From: Trogon surrucura
Taxonomy: Eukaryota; Chordata; Aves; Trogoniformes; Trogonidae
Assembly: GCA_020746105.1 (NCBI GenBank)
Contig: CM036632.1
Location: 992,001 to 1,056,000, forward strand
Length of the DNA: 64,000 nucleotides
Reading direction: 5' to 3'
The notes under the pieces are model-generated. The model was not told the DNA's origin and searched no databases. It saw only the letters and a list, made by a program, of their open reading frames with translations. Position numbers and translations under genes: made by a program. Below are positions 1 to 11,391 of this stretch, one piece after another; position 1 is the stretch's first letter; every line of letters starts with the position of its first letter.

Positions 1-2797
1 CAATGTTTTACTTCATCAGCTCAGTAAATAGCAGGGCTCTGGTGCAGGCAGCCCCTGCCAACACTGCAGGAGCAGCAGGGGCGTGGGTTGTAACCCCGAG
101 CTGGCACCTCCATCCCCAGGTCCTAAGGGTGGTCTTGGCTTTGCAGGACCCTCGTGGGATGTCAGCACCTCGCCGAGACTCGAGAGAGAGGAGAGGGAAC
201 CCAACATCGTCCCCATGTAAGAGAGAAGCGATGCACAAGCAGAGTCCTCGGCGCAACTTGCTGCTTCACCATCCTGGAGAAGCGACGGATTTAATGGAGT
301 CCAAACCCAGCCTTCATATTCTCTCCCTCCTCCGTTTCCCAGCCTCAAATATTCACGTCTCTTAATACGACAGGCTCAGAATAATCTGCATCGGGAAGCT
401 TTTCTATTATGGAAGCAAAAATGTGCAACGCCTTGATGACATTTTAATTTGCTACGATTTCCCACTTTATTCAGCAGTCTTTTGCTGCTAAACGAGACAC
501 TTGATCAAAGCCCAGGCCACAACACAGACTGCGAATGCACACTCTGCGTGCCCTGCCACGTCTGGCTCCCTTCAGACACAGACCCACATCCTCGTTGCTG
601 CCCTCGGAGCCGGCAGGATCCGGCTTGTGGACACAAACCGACACCCCCCAGCTCCAGGGAATCCTCTCTTGAGATTTAAGGCAAAGCCAGGAGTTGTAAC
701 AATGTCAGAGCAAGGAGTAATAACGAGTATGTGCTGACTTGTTGGGTGTAAAGGACCAGACTCCCCGAGCGACTGGGGTAAAAACTGCCCAAGTCAATTA
801 AGGATCTTTGAGTAGCATCCGAAGGGAATTCACCTGCTTTGGCAATCCGACACGCCTCGGAGCACTGCCAGGTCCCCAAATTTTGCTTACCCGGCTGCTC
901 AAGCTGAATAACCCAGGTCAGAACAGCACCGACTGCGAGGATGCTTTAGCACGCGGAGCTGCCACCGCGATCCAGCCAGCTGCTCGAGCTTGTCCAGCCT
1001 CACTCCCTGGGTCCAGCCTGCTCAGTGTTTTTAACTCCAGCCAGCCCCAATGCCCGGGAACACTGGACATCCAGACACATTTCTCTGGCTGCCCAAAACC
1101 ATCCTGGTTAAAGAGGCTCCGAGCCCAATGCTGCCTCCTGCCAGGACACCCCACAGGGTGCTCAGCTCAGCCGGGGCTGGTCTGCACCGACAGCCAAGTC
1201 AGCCCCATGGAAGGAGCGTGGCTGAGCTGGGGACATCACTGCAGCTGGCTGTCCCCTTGCACACAGCAAAGCCCTGGGCATCCCCAAGGGGCTCAGGGAC
1301 ATCGTGGGCAGCTTCATCTCAGGGGTCTCACTCATGACCCTGAGTTTTGATCCGAGCCCGGGGATGCCGATCGCACAGTCCCCAGGCAGCTCGTGTTGAT
1401 GCTTCAAAAGAGAAGCAGTGCTCGCCAAGAGCACGTATCTAAGCACTTTGCTGGATGAGGTGCAGACTGCTTTGTGCCCTAACTAACCTGGCCCTCAGAA
1501 ACCTCCTGTAATTTGGAAAACACCTCTGGCTGGTGGAGCTGTGAGCCCTGTCCCAGCACAGAGACACGCTCCACCTCGCTGAGCCGATGGCGGGAAGCCC
1601 CAGGCATCAGGAAGGTGCCGTTAATTTGTCCAGGTGCCTACAACCCATCAGGGGCACAAATCTTTAGTCTCCGGGAGCACCAACAAATCCTGGGGCTTCG
1701 GTGGCCTCCCAGCTGCAGCAGACAACGGCGACGCGGGGCTCTGCCTGCAGCGCGCGCGGGCACCCGTTATGCAATTACACCCAGCGTGTAGCATGCAAGG
1801 AGCCGTAACAGAGGAGTCCTCCCGGCAGAAAGGGGTGATTAACGCCACAGACCCCAGAGCTGGGAAGCTAATTAGGAGGAGCAGCTCTGCAGGTCCCCGT
1901 TGCTGCTGCTGCTCGGGGCACAGCCCTGCAGAGAGGTAAAGCTGCAGCTGCGCTGGACCCCAGCCCCGGTCACCCCCAGTGTCGTCCCCCCGGTGGAGTT
2001 GCACCGGGGCTGGTGCCCGCGGCCAGGTTGCCCCTCTAGCTGGCATCAGCCAGGGACAACACTGCTGGTTTATTAAGTGACACACAGCGGATGGAAGTCA
2101 ACCTCAGGGAGAGCCAGCCAGGGCTGCCTTGTGCACATTTTGTGGGTTTGGAGAAATCCGGGGGTTTGGCCTCTGAGTTTCAATGCCCTGCCCTGCCCTG
2201 GAGCCTCACCAAAGCCCCAGGAACCGAACCAGATGCTCTCACCGGTCTCCTACCCTACAGCTCTGAGGTTCATCCTGGTTCTTCAGAACTAAGAATGGGT
2301 TAAAAATATTGAAATTTGTATCTCTCTCGTGTTATTATAATAATTTTTACAATCTTAGTATCCGGCAGACCGTGCCGTAGGCAGGCCCACGCTGTGTCAA
2401 GTGCTGTAAAAAAGCAAAGCTCGAGCACAGCCCTTGCTGAAGGAAAGCAGAGCTGACCCTGGGGCTGCTCCGTCCCTGCACAACACCCGCTGCTCCTCTG
2501 GACCCTGGTGCGCTTTGGGCTCAAAACCGCACCCCGCGGCAGTGAGGTTCATAGCACGAGCTGGTGTGACATTTAAACACATCTCCTTTCTTACCGACCT
2601 TCGTGGTTTGTGAGCTGAGGATGGGGAGCACTCACTGCACTGAGATCTCCCACCTCCTGCCTTCACGCTGAGGAGGGTCCCAGAGACCGGAGCGTGACGG
2701 GGAGAAACACTGCCAGGGCATCTTCAGAAAGGAGGATGCAACTAGAGGCAATTTTTCAGGTTGCTGGTTGCCCAAACCAGCCATTCTAAGTTAAAAA

Positions 2798-3024
2798 GAG
2801 TCACACAGAGTCACAGGATCTCTTTGGTTGGAACAGACCTGCAAGACCGTCACGCCCAACCATTAACCCAGCACTACCAGGCCACCACTAACTCATGTCA
2901 CCGAGCACCAGATCAACACGTTAAATACCTCCAGGGATGGCAAATCCACCACCACCCTGTTCTGATGCTCAGCAACCCTTTCATGAAGAACTTCTTCCTA
3001 ATACCCAGCCTAAACCTCCCCTGG
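2798..3024 (-). mobile_element. CR1 LINE fragment (3' part)
   Basis: The plus strand starts with degenerate TCACACAGAGTCACAGGATC, the reverse complement of the CR1 (ATTCTGTGA)n terminus. It continues with the family's antisense sequence: TTGGAACAGACCT, CCAACCATTAACCCAGCACT, CCTCCAGGGATGGC, and CTTCTTCCTAATACCCAGCC near the far end. The element therefore reads on the minus strand, the same direction as PRKCB. It is 5'-truncated and heavily mutated. Confidence 0.85.
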
Positions 3025-3088
3025 CTCGCTTTGTTTAACCCAAAAAGCTTTGTTTCCTATGGGCAGGAAAAGGTTAGCTTTCCAAAGG

Positions 3089-3105
3089 AAAAAAAAAAAA
3101 AAAAA
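3089..3105. repeat. Poly-A run (17 A)
   Basis: An uninterrupted run of 17 A lies about 65 bp from the CR1 fragment. CR1 elements do not end in poly-A, so I do not assign it to that insertion. Confidence 0.8.
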
Positions 3106-3547
3106 TCAGAGAAAGAGGGATAAAAGATAAGCGCACTGCCAAAAAAGCATATGGCAAATTCCTGCCCGATTTTGTCGAGTTGATGAAATAGAACCCAAAA
3201 AACCGCGGGCCTGTGCTGCCCTCTGCCGGCTGCGGGCAGGGGTCTCCACCCAAGCGGGACCGAGGGGAGACTCTGCGCCCCTCCCGCAGCACGGAGAGCC
3301 CTCGGGAAGGGAGCCCTGGTGCCTTTGGGACTGACCGCAGCGGGGACACAACAGCAGCTCATCCACTCCTCGGTGCAGCCAGACCCCTGCCCACCAGCTG
3401 GACAAATTCCATCTTTAGGTTGCTCGGACCTGATCTCGCTTTGCGGAAATTTTTCCCCCTCTTTCTCGTTAGTCTCCGTGCTCATCTGTTCTTCAGCAAT
3501 TAGTTACCGTGGGTCTCCTCCAGCCCAAACAATCTTCCAGCCCCACT

Positions 3548-3618
3548 GGGAGGGCAGGTGGGTGGGGGAGCCGCCGGGCTCCCACCTGCAACCCCAAACC
3601 CCCCAGCCCAAGCATCCC
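3548..3618. other. G-quadruplex-prone patch on both strands
   Basis: On the plus strand at 3548-3568 four G runs of 3, 3, 3 and 5 are separated by 1, 5 and 1 bases. On the minus strand at 3592-3618 four G runs lie opposite C runs of 4, 6, 3 and 3, with spacers of 3, 2 and 6. Both fit the usual G3+N1-7 rule. The minus-strand motif would be carried in the PRKCB primary transcript. Formation in the cell is inference only. Confidence 0.5.
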
Positions 3619-6415
3619 GGTAGCAGGGCTGACCACCCCAGCCAGCACTGCCTCCCCACCCCCTGCCAGGCTCAGGCTGCTCCACCACCCAACACCCGCC
3701 CATCGCCACGACGTTGCTCCCAGCCTTGACAGAAATCCACCCCCTGCACGCCCCAAAACGGAAATTCCTGCGGAAAACACACAAAGGGCATTTTCCATCC
3801 GAAACCTGTCCCAGCCTCCTGCTGCCTCCCTGCGGGGGAGCCTCTCTCCGAGCGGACCCCCTCTCATTGTGCCACCCCAAGGTGCTGCAAGAAGAGATGC
3901 CAGTGGCTTTTTTTGGCACACGCAGGCAGCGGCACAGACCCCACTGAGCAACCCGGTGTCCTGGCCAGAGTAGGTGCCCCCAGCCACGCCGCGGCTCCTC
4001 CAGCCCCATCGGACCCCCGGCTCTGCACAGGACCCACCCCAGGCAGGTGGCCACATTCACTTTGGGTCTGAGCAGACCTTCCCACCCTCTCTCCAAGCTG
4101 GGGAGCGAAAATCCGGAGGGGCAGGAGGGAAGGCAGGGTCCCCCACCTCAGCAGAGCCTCTCTCCTCCCTCCCTCCAAGCGCTCCCACTCCCTCGTTAGC
4201 GATGCGGCAGAGCTGGAGAGCACAGTACGTTTCCCTTCCTTTCTGGAAAAGCCAACAGATGACATGTTTTCACCAACACCTCCATAAAGGGCCAGAAATA
4301 AACCAGCCTTTCAAAGCCAGCTGAAGGGAAGAGAATCCAGCTGCACAGAAGGGGGCCGGGGGAGTTCCTCCCCTGCCCGCGGAGCTGTGGGAACGCGGTG
4401 CCAGGGAGGGTGAGATCCCCCAGGGTGCCCAGGAAACAGGACTTGTGTGAAAGAAAGGTCTGAGTGGTTAATTGAGACTCTCCTTTAAGGTCAAATAAAA
4501 TGGAAAAAAAAAATACACCCCCTCCCCAACTTTTTTTCCATTTTTTCATTAATATTTTCAGTAACTTGCTATTTTTTCTTGAAAACATTTCTGAGAGCTC
4601 TCTAGGCCAGGAAGGATTCTGGGTCTTCTCCACACTCCTGGATCCCACGTGAGCATTTCCTCATGCGACGCCGAGGTCACCCCGTGTCACCGTTGGCCCA
4701 CCCTCGGGCATCTCCCCAGGAGCTGCTGTGCCTGTCGCAGGCCAGCGCTCCCCTCGGTCTCCCATCGCCCCGGGGGGACTGGCTTGGGTCACCCCATTCT
4801 GAGGAGGGGCAGGAGCCCCCTCGCTGGGCGATGGGACCCCTCAGAGCTGACCCCATCCCAAGGATGTCCCCAAGCCCCACAGATGTGGTGGCACCTCCTG
4901 CCAGCTCGGCCGCAGGGCGCTGGGAACCAGGCTGCTCCAGGAGGGGCCGGCCAAAGCTGGTGGGATGATGGAGAAGGATCTGGTCCTTGTTATCGGTGTC
5001 ATCGGGCTGCTACCCCCCCGGCCCACCGCAGCGTGGGCAGATAGGTGGCATTTTCCACCCCGCGGTCTTAACCCATCCTGTGAATACCCGTGAACAGCTT
5101 GGCAGTCCCCTGCAGAGCCTGTAACCGCCCGGAGCTGCCTGCTTACCCAGCGTGGGCAGAAACCTGCTTCCCCAGAGCAACGCTGGGCTCAGCCTTCGTG
5201 AGACAAACCCCAACTCTTCTGCAAGCTGCCTGCCTGCCTGCGGAGAGCTCTCCCTGCCTCCTACCCCCCTGCCGGTGCCTCGCAGAGAGTCACCACTCTG
5301 GTCTGCTCTCTCCGTGCAGGGGACAAGAGGCTTTGCAAGAACACAGCCTGTGTTTCACGAGATGCTCGCAGGTCACGAGGGAAGCGACACCTTCTGGGAA
5401 CTCAAAATCTGGGTGGCAAAAGCCTACAGAGACGAGATAATTCTGTTTCCTGCCACAAACTGAGAACGGAGGAGTTCCAGAACAGAGGAGATTGGGATGG
5501 GGGACGAAGGGTTTCCCCACGGGTGGCTGTAGGGTCCTCGCGACATTCAGGGCAGGAGCCTCTGCTGAGTCCAGCACTGCCCCGCTGCTCTCAGCCCCCT
5601 CCAGCCCCATTTCCCTCCGTGTGGTGCATCCCAGGAGGTGACACTGCTACCCTGCACCTCCCCTGGGGATGTGGGATGGCTCCTGCCTGGCACCCCTCAC
5701 CGTGGGGGTCGGATGCACACAGCCCCCTCCCCGATCCACGCCAGGCTGTCCTCGCGAGCCCTACGCCGCACTCCAGCTCTCCACCAGGGCTGGGATACAG
5801 CAAGGAAATGTGAAGGCTGACGGTTATTTGACGTCCCTCTGTGCCCCCCAGCACACACCCACGGCTGCCCCAGCAGCCTCCGAGCGCCGAGTGGGAAGGC
5901 AGAACGCACTTCGGGTGGAGGGGGAGGCCGCGGAGTCTCCGGATGGGTTGCAAAGCTCGAGTCAGATAAAAGGAATCCTCGAGATTCCCACCGAGAACTG
6001 CACGGGCCCAGGTGCCACCAAGGGCAGGGCAAGAACAGCAGAAAACAGACGCTCACCATCGCGCGGACGGCACAACCCAAAGAACAGACTTTTTCACAAA
6101 CAGAGGAACTTCCCCTACCCCTTCTCAGGATGCTGCAGATGCTGAAATTTTACACAATTCAAAAAAAAGAAATTCAAAAAGACTGCAACTGGAAGAGCTA
6201 TTTTAACGCAGACAGTCCCCGCAGCTTCAACCAGTGCTCACCGGAGCGCAGGAGCGTGCCCGGAGAAGGCTCAAAGCCTTGTCCTGCCTTGCCAGGGTCG
6301 CTCCTGACCAGCCTGACGCCGGGCACTGCTGCCGGCACGGCACGGCACACGTCAGAAGCGATGGGCAACCAGGCGAACCCCGCGCGCCAGGTTTGTACCT
6401 GGGTCGCACACCTAC

Positions 6416-6544
6416 CCACGACGGTGAGCACGTCCTTCTCGATGTCAGCCCTGATGTATATCCGTCCCCGACGCTCGGTGTGGTCCGTCCCGCACAGGCT
6501 GGGGACGTTCATCACGCAGCGCTTGTGCACGTTCATCATGCAGG
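6416..6544 (-). CDS. PRKCB: PRKCB exon 5: end of C1B zinc finger and start of C2
   Basis: This is a 129-bp internal coding exon of protein kinase C beta, the diacylglycerol- and calcium-activated Ser/Thr kinase recruited to the plasma membrane. It begins with two bases that complete a Thr codon from the previous exon. It then reads [17 protein letters not shown], which is the last four zinc ligands of the C1B domain with exact CX4HX2CX7C spacing. The linker [20 protein letters not shown] and the first C2 beta strand (VLTVV) follow, and the exon ends one base into a Val codon. The acceptor is a pyrimidine-rich tract ending CCCCACAG at 6545 and the donor is GTAGGT at 6415. The [12 protein letters not shown] stretch fits PRKCB better than PRKCA (DMNVHKQCVINV) or PRKCG (EMNVHRRCVRSV); these comparisons are from memory. 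Residues after IYI differ from the mammalian form as I recall it, as expected in a loosely conserved C1-C2 linker. The exon looks intact and functional. Confidence 0.95.
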
Positions 6545-6904
6545 CTGTGGGGAGGAGGGAAAGAAAGGGACGGTCAGCGCCCCGGCCAAATCTCACGGTG
6601 GGGTTAGAAGGGATGGGGAGGGGAAGGGACTTGTCCTCCTGTTAAATGGGGATGTTTGTGAGGGATTCTGGGACAAACGTGCAGCAAATGGATCTTTACA
6701 CGCAGCCGGAGACCGCGGCAGAGCCCTGTCCGGACACAGGGACCCGGCAGCACCAGCACTTCTGGGTCCTGCCTACAGAGACTACAGAGCTTCCAGCCCT
6801 GACTCTAATCACTCAAGTTTGGCTCATTTATCAGACTTCTCTTCCATCACACCCATGGCACAAATGCTGCGTATTCAGCTGGGTTCACCAGGAGCTGGTA
6901 AGGG

Positions 6905-7015
6905 GTATTAAAAATTACTTGCATATACATATCCTTACATACACGTATAAAAAAATTACATATAAAATACATAAATATATATATATAAAAATTATATTAT
7001 AAAGAAATCCGTTTC
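6905..7015. repeat. AT-rich low-complexity tract
   Basis: The tract is almost entirely A and T with a short (TA)n core near 6975-6987, set in otherwise GC-rich intron. It looks like a decayed microsatellite. No function can be read from it. Confidence 0.7.
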
Positions 7016-7379
7016 CACTTGGTAACTTCGTTTTAAAGGTGATAATGAATACACTGTTCCCACAACAGCCAGCGAGCTTCTATATTTATGAGAAAGCCGG
7101 CACATGGCGAGCAGCAGAGTGTGCGGCTCCCCGCAGACAGCGTGTCAGCAGACGCTGTGTGTTCACGGTCCTTTTAAATAGGAACGTACAAGACTAACTT
7201 GGAAAACAACTGATCTCTCTCTCCTTTCATCCCCCATTTTCTCCTCTCTGTACAATAATTCTCCCAGCTTGCAGACCCAAACGCTCTGGAGAGGCTGTTG
7301 TCACCGCCACGGCCACAGGGTGTCAGTCGGAGCCAGCGCTGCAGAGAACCCAGAGCTGGAGAGGATGCTGCGGGGTGGG

Positions 7380-7520
7380 GATGAAGGTGATGCTGCAGGG
7401 GAGGATGAGGGTGATGCTGCTGGAGGGGATGAAGGTGATGCTGCTGGCAGGGATGAAGGAGATCCTGCTCGGGGGTATAAGGGTGATGCTGCGGGGAGGG
7501 ATGAGGTGATGCTGCAGAGG
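7380..7520. repeat. 24-bp minisatellite, about 6 units
   Basis: Six imperfect head-to-tail units begin near 7380, 7404, 7428, 7452, 7476 and 7500. Each is built on GATGAAGGTGATGCTGC plus a variable GGGGAG-like end, and the last unit is 3 bp short. Because 24 is a multiple of three, the plus strand stays open and would read GDEGDAAG-like repeats. This is the antisense strand of PRKCB and the array lies inside intron 4, so I take the open frame as a by-product of the period and not as a gene. Confidence 0.85.
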
Positions 7521-7739
7521 GATGCAGGCAGGATCCCTCCCCGCCGGACACCTTTCCTTCCCCTCTCCCTGCAGGACTCTCAGGGGGTCCCCACGAGAGG
7601 TGTGGAGGTGCCCACTCATGCCCAGTCCCACGGATGGCAGAGGGGACGAGCTCTTGGTTGCAGCTCAGGTGGGCTGGGAGCCTCCACCCAGGACCTGGAG
7701 GTACCAGAGCCCCCCCATTTGCAGCCACCGGGAACGTCA

Positions 7740-7856
<117 letters not shown>

Positions 7857-10789
7857 CTAGGAGGAAAATAAAAGACAAAGATTATAAACTTGCATCAAAT
7901 ATTGGCGAGGCTCCACCGCTCTCCGCGCTTCACGTGCCAGCTGGCTCCAGAGGTGCCATTAATGGACTTCAGTCAAGTGCCACCGACTGATGTGGACCTT
8001 GTCCAACAGTCACCAAGATCCAGCTTTATTACTTTTTATATGTGTTGCCATAACAATGAAAAAGCAATGCATTGGCTTGCTGGGGGATTTATTGTTTTTA
8101 AATAGCTTGGTCTTAGCGTAGAAAGCACTGGGTGAAATTGGAATGTAAGAACCAGCACAAGGGTTGGACACACGTCAGCCTGGTGGGGAAAAACATAACA
8201 CACACCTTGATTTCCAGCTATATTAAGACTACCCAGTAAATATCTTTGTCCTCGGGTGCCAACCCCTTCCCAGCACGCTCCTAGGGAACCAAGCTGCTCA
8301 GGTACTCTTTCATGTCTTGAGATTTGTTAAAACCAATGCGGGGACCAGGGGCACAGCGAGGCAGAGCCCCGGCTGATGGGTTGCTGTTCCTACAAGGGGA
8401 GCCCGGAGCAGCGCGGCGTTGCCCGGCTCAGCCCCTGGGTGCTCAGCACGCAGGCGAGGAAGAAGACTTTCGCAAGGAGCAGCTGGCTTAATTTCATCTC
8501 GGGTTAATTGTTTAAGGGTTAGGGATGAGGCATAGCTTCTGGCTCTGTCATTTGAGCTGACTGGCTTTTTAATGGCCTGGAAGTGTGCCCAGCCATTAGG
8601 AAAGACACCTTCTCAGGGCACTGTAAGCTAAGTAAATAAATAAAGAGTGGAGCTATAACATAGCTGCCAATGCACCACCTTCCCCTGAAATTAATTTCCC
8701 CACCGCTATCGCACTGAAGCTCCCAGTCGCATTAATCCCCAACACTGGGCATGACTTCACAGCATCCCAGACAAACTTCAGCGATACCAGAAAGGTGGGC
8801 AAGTAACGGAGCATCACGTAATTCAACCCGTTAAGTGCAACGCGCCCCGCTGCAGGAGGCAGCCCCGGGGATGCTCGGGCATCAGCCACTGTCGCCGCCC
8901 CTCCGTGGGCAGCAGGACAAGGGCTGGGGGGGCACGGGGGCAGCTCCAGCAGAAGCCACGTGCCAGTCAAACCCCCGCGTGTGACACGGGGAGGAATCGC
9001 CCCCGCGCGCTCCGGTTTTCCGTGTTCCTTTCTAGAAACAGATACTCCCGTTTAGGCAAACGAACGCTTTAGTCATTCATAAAAAGCACAAGCTTGATGC
9101 GAAAGGAGACAATTTCCACTCTGTGCGAAGGATGTTAAATTCCCAACGGGACAGAGAGTTAAAAAAGCCAGAGCTGGAAAAGCAAAGCGTGTGCGGAGCA
9201 GAGCTGGCACAGGGACGGCCAAACCGCGTCCCAGCCCCGTGAGCAGGCACCCTCTGCTCGGGGAGGGGGCACATCCCTCTCAGGGGCACCTCGGGTTCAC
9301 CTTCTGCTCCCACCTCCAAGGGGTTGGGTTTTTTCTTGGAGAGACTTGGCACCCAGAAGGCCAGACCCCGAAGGGTGTGAGGATGATGGGGGGCAGCAGG
9401 GCACAAGGAGGCAGAGCCCCTTCTCTGGCTGCCGCTGGGGCTCGTTTCACCTTGACCAGCGCTTCAGAAAGTGCCAGAAACTGGATAGGCTGGATATCGT
9501 TTTTGAATAAGCCTGAAGTCATTTTACAAAGAGACTATTTTTGTACCACAGAGACAGGGATGACGAGATCACTGCGTATGCAGATGCCGAGAGAGAGACT
9601 TAAAACAAGAATGGTTAAAAAGAAGTTTGCCAAGAAAAGAAAAGGCGCTCCTCCTCCACGCCGCCAGCACAGAGCCATCCCTGAAGAACAGGGCAGAGGA
9701 AGCTTTCTTTGCAGCAAAACTGAAAAAAATGACCATGAGCAGCATTTTCCTGCACCAAGCGGCTCTGACCTTTCTAACCAGTGCTGCCACAGATCATCAC
9801 TCATCCCCGAGCAGAGGGATGTGTGTGTGTCCTGGGGCTGAGCTCGAACGCGGGGGTGAGCCAGGGAAGGAGAGAGGCAGCTGCTGACTTTGACCCGGCA
9901 CCCCGCACGCAGCCGGCCAGCTCCTCCTGCTTCTCAGTTGATGGCAGGTTTCTGGTCTGAAACGAGCCGACGCAGCACTGCGTCCCCAACCCACCGCGTG
10001 CCTGACTTGCAGAGCATCCCTGGCAGCCCCTGCCTCCCCTCAGACTTGCACGCAGCTCTCCCTGCAGCCGGGGCTGACAGCAGCCTGAGCTCTGCCAGGA
10101 AGGCAAGAATTTTGATTCATAAGCCAGTAATCAATTCACAGCCTTGGAGGCACCGCGCGTGCCCAGGCTCAGCCACAGCCCGTGCCTTTCCTCAGGGTCA
10201 CACCCATGACCGAGCTCCCTGAATGGCCGCGTCTCCCTGATGGAGATGCTGATGCGGGAGCCACCGCTCCCTGGTTCCGTGCAGGCAGGCAGCTGGTGCC
10301 ATCTACCGGACTGACAAGCCCTGCGCTGCCCACGGCGGGCAGGAGCGCGTTTGCTCTCTCAGCCTGGCCGGATGGCACTGGCGCAGGGGCTCGGGCAGCA
10401 GTGAGCCAAGGGCGTCTTGCTCCAGCTGTTTCTCAGGCAAAGTCTGTGTCCTGGCAAGGGCAGCATCCCACAGCTGCAAACACGCCGCTGGACGCTGCCC
10501 GGGCTTTTATTTCCTTCCATCCTCTGCTCAGGCAGGAGGATGGGGAGGCAGAGGCAGGACCAGACTCCTCCTCATGCCCAGCGCTCTGAGCTGTGAAATG
10601 CTTTTAAAACGTGTCCGGCTCTCTTGGGGTTCATCCCTAAAACGAGCGAAGGGCACTGAGGTTTCTTCTGCAGGCCCCGTCACTCTCCCGCACTGCCCAT
10701 CCTTCTCTCTCCCCGGGGAAGTGGGCAGCCCCGACATACACCCATGGCTGGTGCTATTTTAATCCTCTGTGCTCACAATATTTGCTGGA

Positions 10790-10960
10790 CTCTACAGAAC
10801 AGCCAGAGGTTTGATTCCAAATTATGCAGAGAAAGCTTTAAATTATCTCTTCTGAAGAAGAATTAACACAGCTCATGGGAAGAGACTATTTTAAAGCGAA
10901 TTTCATAGCAATTTAAGGGGCATAATAGCAGAGTGAATACAACACAGCTTACTGTCTGCA
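10790..10960. other. AT-rich island, possible conserved non-coding element
   Basis: The base composition drops sharply to A/T inside a GC-rich intron. The stretch is complex rather than repetitive (for example AATTATGCAGAGAAAGC and TTTAAATTATCTC). Unique AT-rich islands of this size in avian introns are often conserved enhancers. That is an inference from composition only. Confidence 0.25.
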
Positions 10961-11125
10961 CCTAATGAAAGCCAGGTGCTGGAGATAAAGCCAAAAACCT
11001 CATGCTTTTTTTTTTCCCTGGGGAAACTTCCCCCCAGTACGCAGGGAAGAATTCACAGCAGAGACAGAAGTGGTTTCACTGTGGCTCTAAAGAAAATCCT
11101 GTGGCTCCTTCCAGGCTCCTTCCAG

Positions 11126-11218
11126 TCACAGAATTCCGGGTTGGAAGGGACCTCAAGCATCATCTGGTCCAACTTTCTTGGGAAAAGCCTGGTCTAGACA
11201 AGATGCCCCAGCACCCTG
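11126..11218 (-). mobile_element. CR1 LINE fragment (extreme 3' end)
   Basis: The plus strand reads TCACAGAATTCCGGGTTGGA, then AGGGACCTCAAGCATCATCTGGTCCAAC. This is the antisense of the CR1 3' end, so the element lies on the minus strand. Only about 90 bp is recognisable before the match fades. Confidence 0.85.
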
Positions 11219-11358
11219 GGAATGATGTGTAGGAGGCTGGGTCAGGCAGGGAACACGAGGGCTCCAGGCAGCAGCCTCTGGTTGAGGCCAGGAGGAGGAG
11301 GGAGGAAGACAAACTGAAGACAACAGCAGCCAGAGACAGGGAACTCTGCTCTTGGAGA

Positions 11359-11391
11359 GGACAAGCTTTTGGCAAGGACAAGCTTTTGGCA
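11359..11391. repeat. 17-bp tandem duplication
   Basis: GGACAAGCTTTTGGCAA at 11359-11375 is followed immediately by the same sequence short of its last base at 11376-11391. It is a recent small tandem duplication with no evident function. Confidence 0.8.

Larger units (their letters stand above)
1..6415 (-). other. PRKCB: PRKCB intron 5, donor side (partial)
   Basis: This is intronic sequence downstream of exon 5 in gene orientation, starting at a GTAGGT donor read leftwards from 6415. I looked for the next exon, which should encode the calcium-binding start of the C2 domain (a D-P-N-G-L-S-D-P-Y-type motif), on the minus strand between 1 and 6400 and did not find it. It therefore probably lies beyond the left edge. 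The stretch is GC-rich and holds one CR1 fragment (2798-3024), a 17-A run (3089-3105) and G-run clusters on both strands (3548-3618). I see nothing else with recognisable function. The open frames here overlap in several phases and resemble no known protein. Confidence 0.8.
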
